Of a stretch of DNA of 64,000 bases, positions 18,097 to 26,263 are shown piece by piece. A program made the position numbers and the translations under genes. The stretch spans positions 1-64,000 of the forward strand of contig NZ_QBUY01000038.1 in the NCBI RefSeq assembly GCF_003121405.1. Reading direction: 5' to 3'. Within the stretch, counting starts at the first letter, position 1. Every line of letters starts with the position of its first letter. The stretch is from Paraburkholderia sp. C35 (GTDB lineage: Bacteria > Pseudomonadota > Gammaproteobacteria > Burkholderiales > Burkholderiaceae). Under the pieces are notes generated by a model. It was given only the letters and a program-made list of their open reading frames with translations. It was not told the origin of the DNA and made no database searches.

Positions 18097-18116
18097 AACT
18101 GTATAGGCATACAGTA
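18097..18116. promoter_or_regulatory. LexA (SOS) box of the double-length uvrA
   Basis: AACTGTATAGGCATACAGTA matches the LexA consensus CTG-N10-CAG with both arms intact and an AT-rich centre. It overlaps possible -10 elements (TGTATA, TATAGT) about 140 bp upstream of the uvrA start, so SOS induction of the gene is expected. Confidence 0.85.
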
Positions 18117-18252
18117 TAGTATTCACCTATCTGGCGCGGCCGCTTTCCACAAAGCTGGCACTTTGCGCCACCCGATTCTCGCCGAACGCGCACGCGTGGC
18201 CGCCACTCGCCGCCATCATGCCCCGGCTAACTCATTCAGACGGACAGGCAAA

Positions 18253-21200
18253 TTGTCATCTAACGGAACGATCCGCATTCGTGGCGCACGCCAGCACAAC
18301 CTGAAGAACGTCGATCTCGACCTTCGCACGGGCGAAATGACCGTCGTGACGGGGCCGTCGGGCTCGGGCAAATCGAGCCTCGTGTTCGACACGTTGTACG
18401 CCGAAGGGCAGCGTCGCTACGTTGAAACATTCAGCGCTTACGCGCGGCAGTTTCTCGACCGGATGGACCGCCCGCAGGTCGATCGCGTCGACGGCGTGCC
18501 GCCCGCCATTGCTATCGACCAGACCAACCCCGTACGCAGTTCGCGGTCCACGGTCGGCACGATGACGGAGCTGAACGACCATCTGAAGCTGCTTTACGCA
18601 CGCGCGGCCGAACTGTTCGACCGCGTAACCGCGCAGGCCGTGCGGCACGATTCTCCGGAAACGATCTACGCGGAACTGGACGCGCGCACGGCTGCCGACG
18701 ATCCCCGTATTGTCGTGACGTTCCCCGTCGAATTGCCGGAATCGACGAGCGAGGCGGAAGTCGAGCAATGGCTGTCGGCGAGCGGCTACACGCGTGTTCA
18801 GGCGCAACGCGAAGTCGCGTCGCCCACGGGCATGCGCAAGGTGCTCGACGTCGTGGCGGACCGTTTTCGGTTGCATCAGGTCGAAAACGCGCGTGTAGTC
18901 GAGGCGATCGAAGCGTCGCTCAAGCGTGGCGGTGGGCGAGTCCATGTCTACGTCCTGCCGCAATCGCAAGAGGACGAGGGCGCCGAGCCGCAAATCTGGC
19001 GCTTCTCCACCGGGCTGCACAATCCTGACAGCGATCTGCGCTATGCCGATCCTCAGCCCGCGCTGTTCTCGTTCAACTCGGCATACGGCGCGTGCGATAC
19101 GTGCCGTGGCTTTGGCCGCGTGATCGGCGTCGATCTCGGTCTCGTGATCCCCGACGAACGCAAGACGTTGCGTGGCGGCGCCATCAAGCCGATGCAGACG
19201 CCCGCCTGGAAAGAATGCCAGGACGACCTGATGCGTTATGCGGCAAAGGCGAACATTCGCCGCGACACACGCTGGTCCGAACTCACGCAGGACGAGCGCG
19301 ACTGGGTCATCAACGGCTCACCGGATTGGGACGGCGAATGGCAGAAGCAGTGGTATGGCGTGAAGCGCTTTTTCGGCTATCTGGAGTCGAAGGCGTACAA
19401 GATGCATATCCGCGTGCTGTTGTCGAAGTACCGCAGCTATACGCCGTGCGAAACCTGCGGCGGCGCGCGCCGGAAAACGGAATCGCTGTTGTGGCGGCTG
19501 GGTTCGAAGCAGAATGCCGACGCCGTGCTGGAACCGGCACAGCGTTTCTTGCCGCGCGGAGTCGACTGGAATCGTGGCCAGCTCGAAGCCTTGCCGGGCC
19601 TGACCGTACACGATCTGATGCTGCTGCCCATCGAGCGCATCCGGCGCTTCTTCGATGACATCACACTACCGAGCGCGCTGCTGGACGACGCGCTGAAGCT
19701 TCTGCTCGCCGAAGTGCGCACGCGTCTCAAATACCTGTGTGACGTCGGCCTCGGCTATCTCACGCTGGACCGTCAGAGCCGCACCTTGTCGGGCGGTGAA
19801 GTGCAACGTATCAACCTGACGACCGCGCTTGGCACGTCGTTGACCAAGACGTTGTTCGTGCTAGACGAGCCGAGCATCGGCCTGCATCCACGCGACCTGA
19901 ACCGGATCGTCGAAGCGATGCATCGGTTGCGCGACGCGGGGAACACGCTTGTTGTCGTTGAGCACGACCCGTCTGTGATGCTTGCCGCTGACCGCCTGAT
20001 CGACATGGGACCGGGACCGGGCGAGCGCGGCGGCACGATCATCTACGACGGCACGCCGGACAAGATCCGTTCGGCGGGCACGCTGACGGGCGAGTATCTG
20101 GGCGGGCGCAAGCACGTCGCCGATGCTGCGCACTGGGCGCGCCGCGCGGTCGACGCCAGCACGCCGCGCATCGTGCTGGAAGGCGCACGCCAGCATAACC
20201 TGCGCGATGTGACCGTCGAAATCCCGCTGCAGCGGCTGGTCTGCGTGACAGGCGTATCGGGCTCGGGCAAGTCGACGCTGATTCAAGACGTGCTGTACCC
20301 CGCGCTCGCGCGGCAGCTTGGCAAGGCAACCGAATCGCCGGGTGCGCACCGCAGCCTGACGGGCGTCGAACAGATCAGCGACGCGATCTTCGTCGATCAG
20401 TCGCCGATCGGCAAAACCCCGCGCTCGAATCCTGCCAGCTACGTTGGCGCTTTCGACGAAATCCGCAAGCTGTTTGCGAAAGCGCCGCTTGCGCTGCAGC
20501 GCGGCTATGGCGCGGGTGTGGTCAGCTTCAACTCAGGCGACGGGCGTTGTCCGACTTGCGGCGGTTCCGGCTTCGAACACATCGAAATGCAATTCCTGAG
20601 CGACGTCTATCTGCGTTGCCCGGATTGCGACGGCACCCGTTATCGGCCCGAAGTGCTCGAAGTGAAGATCGAGCGGGCGGGTCGCGCGCTGAGCATTGCG
20701 GACGTGCTGGAGTTGACCGTGCACGAAGCGGTCGTGCTGTTCGCCGCAGATAGTGAAGTGCTGCGCGTGCTTCAGCCTATCGTCGATGTCGGTCTTGAAT
20801 ACGTGAAGCTGGGGCAGCCGGTGCCGACGCTGTCGGGCGGTGAAGCGCAACGTCTGAAGCTCGCGGGCTTTCTCGCGGAAACGGCCCAGGCGCAGACGGC
20901 ACGCAACAGTGCCAAACAGGCGCCGCCGCGTCTTTTCATGTTCGACGAGCCGACTACCGGTCTGCACTTCGATGACATCGCCAAGCTGATGCAGGCGTTC
21001 GGCAAACTGCTGGCAGGCGGTCATTCGCTCATCGTGATCGAGCACAATCTCGACGTGATTCGCGCGTCCGACTGGCTGATCGATCTCGGTCCCGAAGGTG
21101 GTGACGCGGGTGGCCTCGTCGTGTGCGCGGGTTCGCCGGATGAGGTCAAGCAATGCCCCGGCTCGCATACCGGCGAAGCGCTCGTGCAATACGATCGCGC

Positions 21201-24162
21201 CATGGGCGTCGCCATCGAACCAACCGAAGCAGCAGAAAAAGCCGAAGCGGCCGCACATGGCATGCCGCTGCAGACGGCGCTCAACGCAGCGCGCGCAAGG
21301 CGAGCGGTCGAGGGCGAAGATGTCGTGCGTATCGTCAATGCACGCGAACACAACCTGAAGGCGCTCGACGTCGATATTCCGCACGGCAAGTTCAACGTCA
21401 TCACGGGCGTGTCCGGTTCGGGCAAGTCGACGCTCGCGTTCGATATCCTGTTCCATGAAGGTCAACGCCGGTATCTGGAATCGCTGAATGCGTACGCGCG
21501 CTCTATCGTGCAGCCGGCTGGACGTCCTGAAGTCGATGCCGTGTATGGCATTCCGCCTACCGTCGCAATCGAGCAGCGGCTGTCGCGCGGCGGACGCAAG
21601 AGCACGGTCGCCACGACCTCGGAGGTGTGGCATTTCCTGCGTTTGCTGTACGTGAAACTCGGCATCCAGCACTGTATCCACGACGGCGCGCCGGTGACGT
21701 CGCAAAGCGTCGAATCGATCCTTGCGCAGCTGATGCGCGATCACAAGGGGCAGCATGTCGGTTTGCTGGCGCCGCTCGTCGTGAACCGCAAGGGCGTCTA
21801 TACCGATCTCGCGAAGTGGGCGAAAGCGCGCGGCAATACGCATCTGCGCGTAGACGGCGAGTTCGTGTCTGTCGATCCGTGGCCGAAGCTCGATCGTTTC
21901 CGCGAGCATACGATCGAATTGCCTGTTGGCGACATCGTCGTGTCGGCAGACAAGGAGGCCGAATTGCGCCGTCTGCTCGACGAAACGCTGGAAGTGGGCA
22001 AGGGCGTGATGCATCTGCTTGCACCGCTCGACGGTCTCGAACGCGCGATGACCCGCAACGGCCCAACGGCGCACGTTGGTGAAGTGAAGGTGTTGTCGGT
22101 CAAGCGGGCATGCCCCGTGTGCGGTACCAGCTATCCGGAACTGGACCCGCGTATGTTCTCCTACAACAGCAAGCACGGCTGGTGCACGACCTGTGTCGGT
22201 ACGGGCCTCGCGTTGACGCGCGAACAGCGCGCCGCGTACGACGACACAGTACTCGTCGACGACAATCGTGGGCGCGAGCAGACCTTGCCATCGGACGAGC
22301 AGGAACCGGAGGGCGTCGGCGACGAGCCGTGTCCGGATTGCCACGGCACGCGCCTGAATCCGTCTGCCCGCGCGGTGACGTTCAGCGAAACGCCGATTGT
22401 CGATGTCGCGCAATGGACCGTGTCGGATACGCGCCGCTGGATCGACGGACTCGAACTGACGGGACGCGATGCGGAAATCGCGCGCGACGTGATCAGTGAA
22501 ATCGGCAGCCGCCTGCAATTCCTGGAAGAGGTAGGCCTGGGTTATCTGAGCCTCGATCGAGCGGCACCGAGCCTGTCCGGCGGCGAAGCGCAGCGCATCC
22601 GTCTCGCGGCGCAACTCGGCAGCAACTTGCAGGGCGTCTGTTACGTGCTCGACGAGCCGACCATCGGTTTGCACCCGCGCGACAACCAGATTCTGCTGAA
22701 CGCGCTGCGCAAGCTGGGCGACAAGGGCAATACGCTGGTCGTGGTCGAGCACGACGAAGACACGATTCGCCGCGCGGATCACATCATCGACATCGGTCCA
22801 GGCGCGGGCAAACGCGGCGGCACGCTGGTGGCGCAAGGGCGTGTCGGCGATCTTTCTGCCCAGTCCGATTCGTTGACCGGTCAGTTTCTCGCGCAGCCCA
22901 TCCTGCACCCGCTGCAAGCGCGGCGTCCTGTATCGCTTGCCACCAAACGTGCGCCCGCCGTGCCCGAAAAGTGGCTTACCGTGCATGGCGCAACGCTGCA
23001 CAATCTACGCGACGTAACCGTGGGCATCCCGCTCGGGCGTCTCGTCGCCGTGACAGGTGTGAGTGGATCGGGCAAATCGACCCTCGCGCGCGATGTGGTG
23101 ATGACGAATCTGCTGGACGCTGTCGGCCGATCAGTGCTGTCGTCGCCGGCGGTGCGCCGTGCGCGCAAGGCCGCACAAGGTGACGAAGCGCCTGCAACGA
23201 ACCGCCGTTCGAGCGTGCTCGCGCGCAGCGCACCGCGGCCATCGCTCAATGTCACGCACGCGTGGCAGGGCTGCGAATCGATCAGCGGCTACGAATCGAT
23301 CGATCGCGTGCTCGAAGTCGATCAGACGCCAATCGGCAAAACGCCACGCTCCTGTCCCGCCACATACATCGGCGTGTGGGACACGATCCGTCGTCTGTTC
23401 GCCGATACGCTCGAAGCGCGTGCACGCGGCTACTCGGCTTCGCGCTTCTCTTTCAATACGGGCGATGGACGTTGCCCGGCGTGTGAAGGGCAAGGCGTGC
23501 GAACCATCGGCATGAGCTTCCTGCCCGACGTGAAGGTGCCGTGCGACGTGTGCCACGGTCAGCGCTTCAACCCCGAGACGCTCGCAGTGACATGGCGCGG
23601 CAAGAACATCGGCGACGTGCTGACAATGGAAATTGACGAAGCCGTCGATTTCTTTGCGGCGATGTCGAATATCGCGCATCCATTGCAGTTGATGAAGGAC
23701 GTTGGCCTGGGTTATCTGACGCTCGGCCAGCCGTCGCCGACGCTGTCGGGTGGCGAGGCGCAGCGCATCAAGCTGGTCACGGAACTGAGCAAGGTGCGCG
23801 ACGACATCACGCGTCGTGGACAGAAGGCGCCGCACACGCTGTATGTGCTCGATGAACCGACCGTCGGCCTGCACATGGCCGACGTCGCGAAGCTGATCCG
23901 TGTGCTGCATCGGCTTGCGAACGCGGGGCATAGCGTCGTGGTGATCGAACACGACCTCGATGTGATCGCTGAAGCAGACTGGATCATCGATCTCGGGCCG
24001 GAAGGCGGCGTCGGTGGCGGAACGATCGTGGCATCGACCGATCCCGAAGGTCTGGTTCGCGTCGCGGCGAGCCATACGGGGCAAGCACTGGCACCCGTGC
24101 TCGCGCGGGTCGCGAGCGACACGGGCGAGGCAGAGGCGAGCGAGCGCGTGAGCGCAGGGTGA
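18253..24162 (+). CDS. uvrA: Double-length UvrA (excinuclease ABC subunit A), four nucleotide-binding domains
   Basis: A 1969-residue protein made of two complete UvrA units in one chain; ordinary UvrA is about 940 residues and acts as a dimer. Walker A motifs lie at residues 34-41, 667-674, 1052-1059 and 1602-1609. ABC signatures (LSGGE) are at 512-516, 860-864, 1441-1445 and 1831-1835, each followed by a Walker B with DEP. CxxC zinc pairs are kept in all four signature regions (CDTC/CETC, CPTC/CPDC, CPVC with CTTC, CPAC/CDVC). A linker rich in Ala and Glu joins the units at about 978-1022. TTG at 18253 is the chosen start: it follows ACAGG and lies after the LexA box, and no in-frame ATG exists between the box and the first Walker A. 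UvrA scans DNA for bulky lesions and loads UvrB. Whether this form does so, or is a resistance/UvrA2-type paralog, is not known from sequence. Confidence 0.9.
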   Translation: MSSNGTIRIRGARQHNLKNVDLDLRTGEMTVVTGPSGSGKSSLVFDTLYAEGQRRYVETFSAYARQFLDRMDRPQVDRVDGVPPAIAIDQTNPVRSSRSTVGTMTELNDHLKLLYARAAELFDRVTAQAVRHDSPETIYAELDARTAADDPRIVVTFPVELPESTSEAEVEQWLSASGYTRVQAQREVASPTGMRKVLDVVADRFRLHQVENARVVEAIEASLKRGGGRVHVYVLPQSQEDEGAEPQIWRFSTGLHNPDSDLRYADPQPALFSFNSAYGACDTCRGFGRVIGVDLGLVIPDERKTLRGGAIKPMQTPAWKECQDDLMRYAAKANIRRDTRWSELTQDERDWVINGSPDWDGEWQKQWYGVKRFFGYLESKAYKMHIRVLLSKYRSYTPCETCGGARRKTESLLWRLGSKQNADAVLEPAQRFLPRGVDWNRGQLEALPGLTVHDLMLLPIERIRRFFDDITLPSALLDDALKLLLAEVRTRLKYLCDVGLGYLTLDRQSRTLSGGEVQRINLTTALGTSLTKTLFVLDEPSIGLHPRDLNRIVEAMHRLRDAGNTLVVVEHDPSVMLAADRLIDMGPGPGERGGTIIYDGTPDKIRSAGTLTGEYLGGRKHVADAAHWARRAVDASTPRIVLEGARQHNLRDVTVEIPLQRLVCVTGVSGSGKSTLIQDVLYPALARQLGKATESPGAHRSLTGVEQISDAIFVDQSPIGKTPRSNPASYVGAFDEIRKLFAKAPLALQRGYGAGVVSFNSGDGRCPTCGGSGFEHIEMQFLSDVYLRCPDCDGTRYRPEVLEVKIERAGRALSIADVLELTVHEAVVLFAADSEVLRVLQPIVDVGLEYVKLGQPVPTLSGGEAQRLKLAGFLAETAQAQTARNSAKQAPPRLFMFDEPTTGLHFDDIAKLMQAFGKLLAGGHSLIVIEHNLDVIRASDWLIDLGPEGGDAGGLVVCAGSPDEVKQCPGSHTGEALVQYDRAMGVAIEPTEAAEKAEAAAHGMPLQTALNAARARRAVEGEDVVRIVNAREHNLKALDVDIPHGKFNVITGVSGSGKSTLAFDILFHEGQRRYLESLNAYARSIVQPAGRPEVDAVYGIPPTVAIEQRLSRGGRKSTVATTSEVWHFLRLLYVKLGIQHCIHDGAPVTSQSVESILAQLMRDHKGQHVGLLAPLVVNRKGVYTDLAKWAKARGNTHLRVDGEFVSVDPWPKLDRFREHTIELPVGDIVVSADKEAELRRLLDETLEVGKGVMHLLAPLDGLERAMTRNGPTAHVGEVKVLSVKRACPVCGTSYPELDPRMFSYNSKHGWCTTCVGTGLALTREQRAAYDDTVLVDDNRGREQTLPSDEQEPEGVGDEPCPDCHGTRLNPSARAVTFSETPIVDVAQWTVSDTRRWIDGLELTGRDAEIARDVISEIGSRLQFLEEVGLGYLSLDRAAPSLSGGEAQRIRLAAQLGSNLQGVCYVLDEPTIGLHPRDNQILLNALRKLGDKGNTLVVVEHDEDTIRRADHIIDIGPGAGKRGGTLVAQGRVGDLSAQSDSLTGQFLAQPILHPLQARRPVSLATKRAPAVPEKWLTVHGATLHNLRDVTVGIPLGRLVAVTGVSGSGKSTLARDVVMTNLLDAVGRSVLSSPAVRRARKAAQGDEAPATNRRSSVLARSAPRPSLNVTHAWQGCESISGYESIDRVLEVDQTPIGKTPRSCPATYIGVWDTIRRLFADTLEARARGYSASRFSFNTGDGRCPACEGQGVRTIGMSFLPDVKVPCDVCHGQRFNPETLAVTWRGKNIGDVLTMEIDEAVDFFAAMSNIAHPLQLMKDVGLGYLTLGQPSPTLSGGEAQRIKLVTELSKVRDDITRRGQKAPHTLYVLDEPTVGLHMADVAKLIRVLHRLANAGHSVVVIEHDLDVIAEADWIIDLGPEGGVGGGTIVASTDPEGLVRVAASHTGQALAPVLARVASDTGEAEASERVSAG

Positions 24163-24285
24163 CGCTGCGAGTCGGCGGCGCGGTGTTGGTGTTGCTGCGC
24201 TGCCGCGCTTGCTGGGCCTCATATAAGCCCGTGACAAAAACGGCGTTCAGGATAGGCATCCAGCAAAAGCAGGGACAAAGACATC

Positions 24286-25350
24286 ATGGGCACACGTCAT
24301 AGCGCCGCGTTCACGGCCATACTGGCAGCCGTTCTATTCGGTGCGACGACGCCATTTGCGAAAGCATTGCTTGGCGCACTGTCGCCATTTATGGTCGCGG
24401 GTCTGTTCTATCTCGGCAGCGGCTGCGGACTGGCGGTTGCAATGCTGATCCGTGGTGTGCGGCGAGAGCCTGCTGTGAACACCCCAAACGAACTGGCCAT
24501 GCCACGCAGGGAACTGCCGTGGTTGATGGGTGCCATCGCTGCGGGCGGTATTGCGGGTCCGGCGTTGCTGATGTTCGGCCTCGCCGCGACACCAGCGGCG
24601 ACAGCTTCGCTGCTGCTCAACCTCGAAGGCGTCATCACTGCGCTGATCGCATGGTTCGTGTTCCGTGAGAATGTCGATACCCGTGTATTTCTCGGCATGA
24701 TGGCGATTGTCGCGGGCGGCGTGCTGCTGTCGTGGCAGCCGGGCGGCGGTGGTGTAGGCGCGGGCGCGTTGCTGGTCGCTGCCGCGTGTCTGTGCTGGGC
24801 CATCGACAACAACCTGACGCGCAAGGTCTCGACCAACGATGCAATGTTTAGCGCCTGCGTCAAAGGGCTGGTCGCGGGCGTCGTCAATGTCGGCATCGCG
24901 CGGGCGCTCGGCGCGCATGCACCGGCCGCGAGCCTGATCGCTGCATCGATGGTGGCGGGGCTGGCCGGTTATGGTGTGAGTCTCGTGCTGTTTGTTATCG
25001 CGCTACGTCATCTGGGTACGGCGCGCACGGGTGCGTATTTTTCGGTTGCGCCTTTGTTCGGCGTCGCGATTTCGTTTGCGCTGTGGCCCGGGCAGCCAAC
25101 GCCTATCTTCTGGATAGCAGCAGCGTTGATGGCGCTCGGTGTCTGGCTGCATCTACGTGAGCGGCATGATCACGAGCACACGCATGATCCGCTCGACCAC
25201 AGCCATCGTCATCGGCATGACGAACATCATCAGCACCAGCATGATTTCGATTGGGACGGCGTCGAGCCGCATGTGCATCCACATGTTCACGCACGCATCA
25301 CGCATACGCACGCTCATTTTCCCGATATACATCATCGACATCGGCATTGA
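24286..25350 (+). CDS. DMT superfamily (EamA) transporter with His-rich C-terminal tail
   Basis: A 354-residue inner-membrane protein. The first ~290 residues show about ten hydrophobic segments in two EamA repeats (AAVLFGATTPFAKALL at the start; RHLGTARTGAYFSVAPLFG in repeat 2). The last ~60 residues are extremely His-rich, in patterns such as RHDHEHTHDPLDHSHRHRHD and HVHPHVHARITHTHAH. Such tails are typical of metal-handling proteins, so export of a divalent metal, or a metal-sensing tail on a metabolite exporter, is possible. AGGGA precedes the ATG. It stands alone between uvrA and the GST gene. Confidence 0.82.
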   Translation: MGTRHSAAFTAILAAVLFGATTPFAKALLGALSPFMVAGLFYLGSGCGLAVAMLIRGVRREPAVNTPNELAMPRRELPWLMGAIAAGGIAGPALLMFGLAATPAATASLLLNLEGVITALIAWFVFRENVDTRVFLGMMAIVAGGVLLSWQPGGGGVGAGALLVAAACLCWAIDNNLTRKVSTNDAMFSACVKGLVAGVVNVGIARALGAHAPAASLIAASMVAGLAGYGVSLVLFVIALRHLGTARTGAYFSVAPLFGVAISFALWPGQPTPIFWIAAALMALGVWLHLRERHDHEHTHDPLDHSHRHRHDEHHQHQHDFDWDGVEPHVHPHVHARITHTHAHFPDIHHRHRH

Positions 25351-25457
25351 GGGCGCGCGGCCGCGACCGTTGCCGCCGGGCCGCCCGCAAGCAAAGCAGG
25401 GGCAACCCGTCTATATTGGTCGCTGTTTATCGATACATATGCTCACAAGGACCTTAC

Positions 25458-26162
25458 ATGCCTGATCCTTCCGTCTTTCCGATTGCGAACAAGTGGCCCG
25501 CTACGCATCCCGGGCGGATCCAGCTCTATTCGCTGCCGACACCCACCGGCGTCAAGGTCTCGATCATGCTGGAGGAGACCGGCCTCGCGTACGAACCGCA
25601 TCTGGTGCGCTTCGATGCGAACGACCAGCTGTCGCAGGAATTCATGTCGCTCAATCCGAACAACAAGATTCCCGCGATCATCGATCCCAATGGGCCGGAC
25701 GGCGAACCGCTGCCGCTGTTCGAGTCGGGCGCGATTCTGCTGTATCTCGCTGACAAGACGGGGCAATTCATCCCGCAGCGTGCTTCGGCGCGCTACGAGA
25801 CGATTCAGTGGCTGATGTTCCAGATGGCAGGCATCGGGCCGATGTTCGGCCAGATCGGCTTCTTCCACAAATTCGCGGGCAAGGAGTACGAAGACAAGCG
25901 TCCGCGCGACCGCTATGTCAACGAATCGAAGCGGCTGCTTAACGTGCTGAACGAGCGCCTCGCAACCCGCACGTGGATCATGGGCGACGACTACACGATT
26001 GCCGATATCGCCACGTTCCCGTGGGTGCGCAATCTGGTCGGCTTTTACGAGGCCGGCGATCTGGTTGGCTTCAGCGACTTCCCGCATGTGAAGCGCGCGC
26101 TCGACGCGTTTCTCGCGCGTCCCGCCGTCCAGCGCGGGCTGGAAATTCCGAAGCGCGCCTGA
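25458..26162 (+). CDS. Glutathione S-transferase family protein (YghU/YfcG-like)
   Basis: A 234-residue GST. The N-terminal thioredoxin-fold domain begins IQLYSLPTPTGVKVSIMLEE and contains NPNNKIPAIID and the glutathione-binding ESGAILLYLA. The C-terminal helical domain has DYTIADIATFPWVRNL. The Thr/Asn-rich N-terminus resembles the disulfide-bond oxidoreductase type of GST rather than the classical conjugating one. The ATG at 25458 has AAGGA upstream. It is convergent with the phospholipase gene. Confidence 0.88.
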   Translation: MPDPSVFPIANKWPATHPGRIQLYSLPTPTGVKVSIMLEETGLAYEPHLVRFDANDQLSQEFMSLNPNNKIPAIIDPNGPDGEPLPLFESGAILLYLADKTGQFIPQRASARYETIQWLMFQMAGIGPMFGQIGFFHKFAGKEYEDKRPRDRYVNESKRLLNVLNERLATRTWIMGDDYTIADIATFPWVRNLVGFYEAGDLVGFSDFPHVKRALDAFLARPAVQRGLEIPKRA

Positions 26163-26171
26163 GCGCCAACG

Positions 26172-26206
26172 AAAAAGCCCGTGCCGTCGATACAACGGCA
26201 CGGGCT
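26172..26206 (-). terminator. Terminator of the phospholipase C operon
   Basis: The 11-bp stem AGCCCGTGCCG / CGGCACGGGCT lies between convergent genes. The T-run (AAAAA on the plus strand at 26172-26176) follows on the minus strand, so it mainly ends leftward transcription. Confidence 0.8.
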
Positions 26207-26263
26207 CAGTCCTTCCATTACGGCGTTGCAACACTCGCGCCGCCGCTATTGCTAGCGCAACAG

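Noticed and set aside
20533..23001. Open frame of about 820 codons opposite uvrA, and similar antisense frames over relA, thrS and pheT
   Set aside because: All are complements of well-supported genes in high-GC DNA; no Shine-Dalgarno or recognisable motifs.
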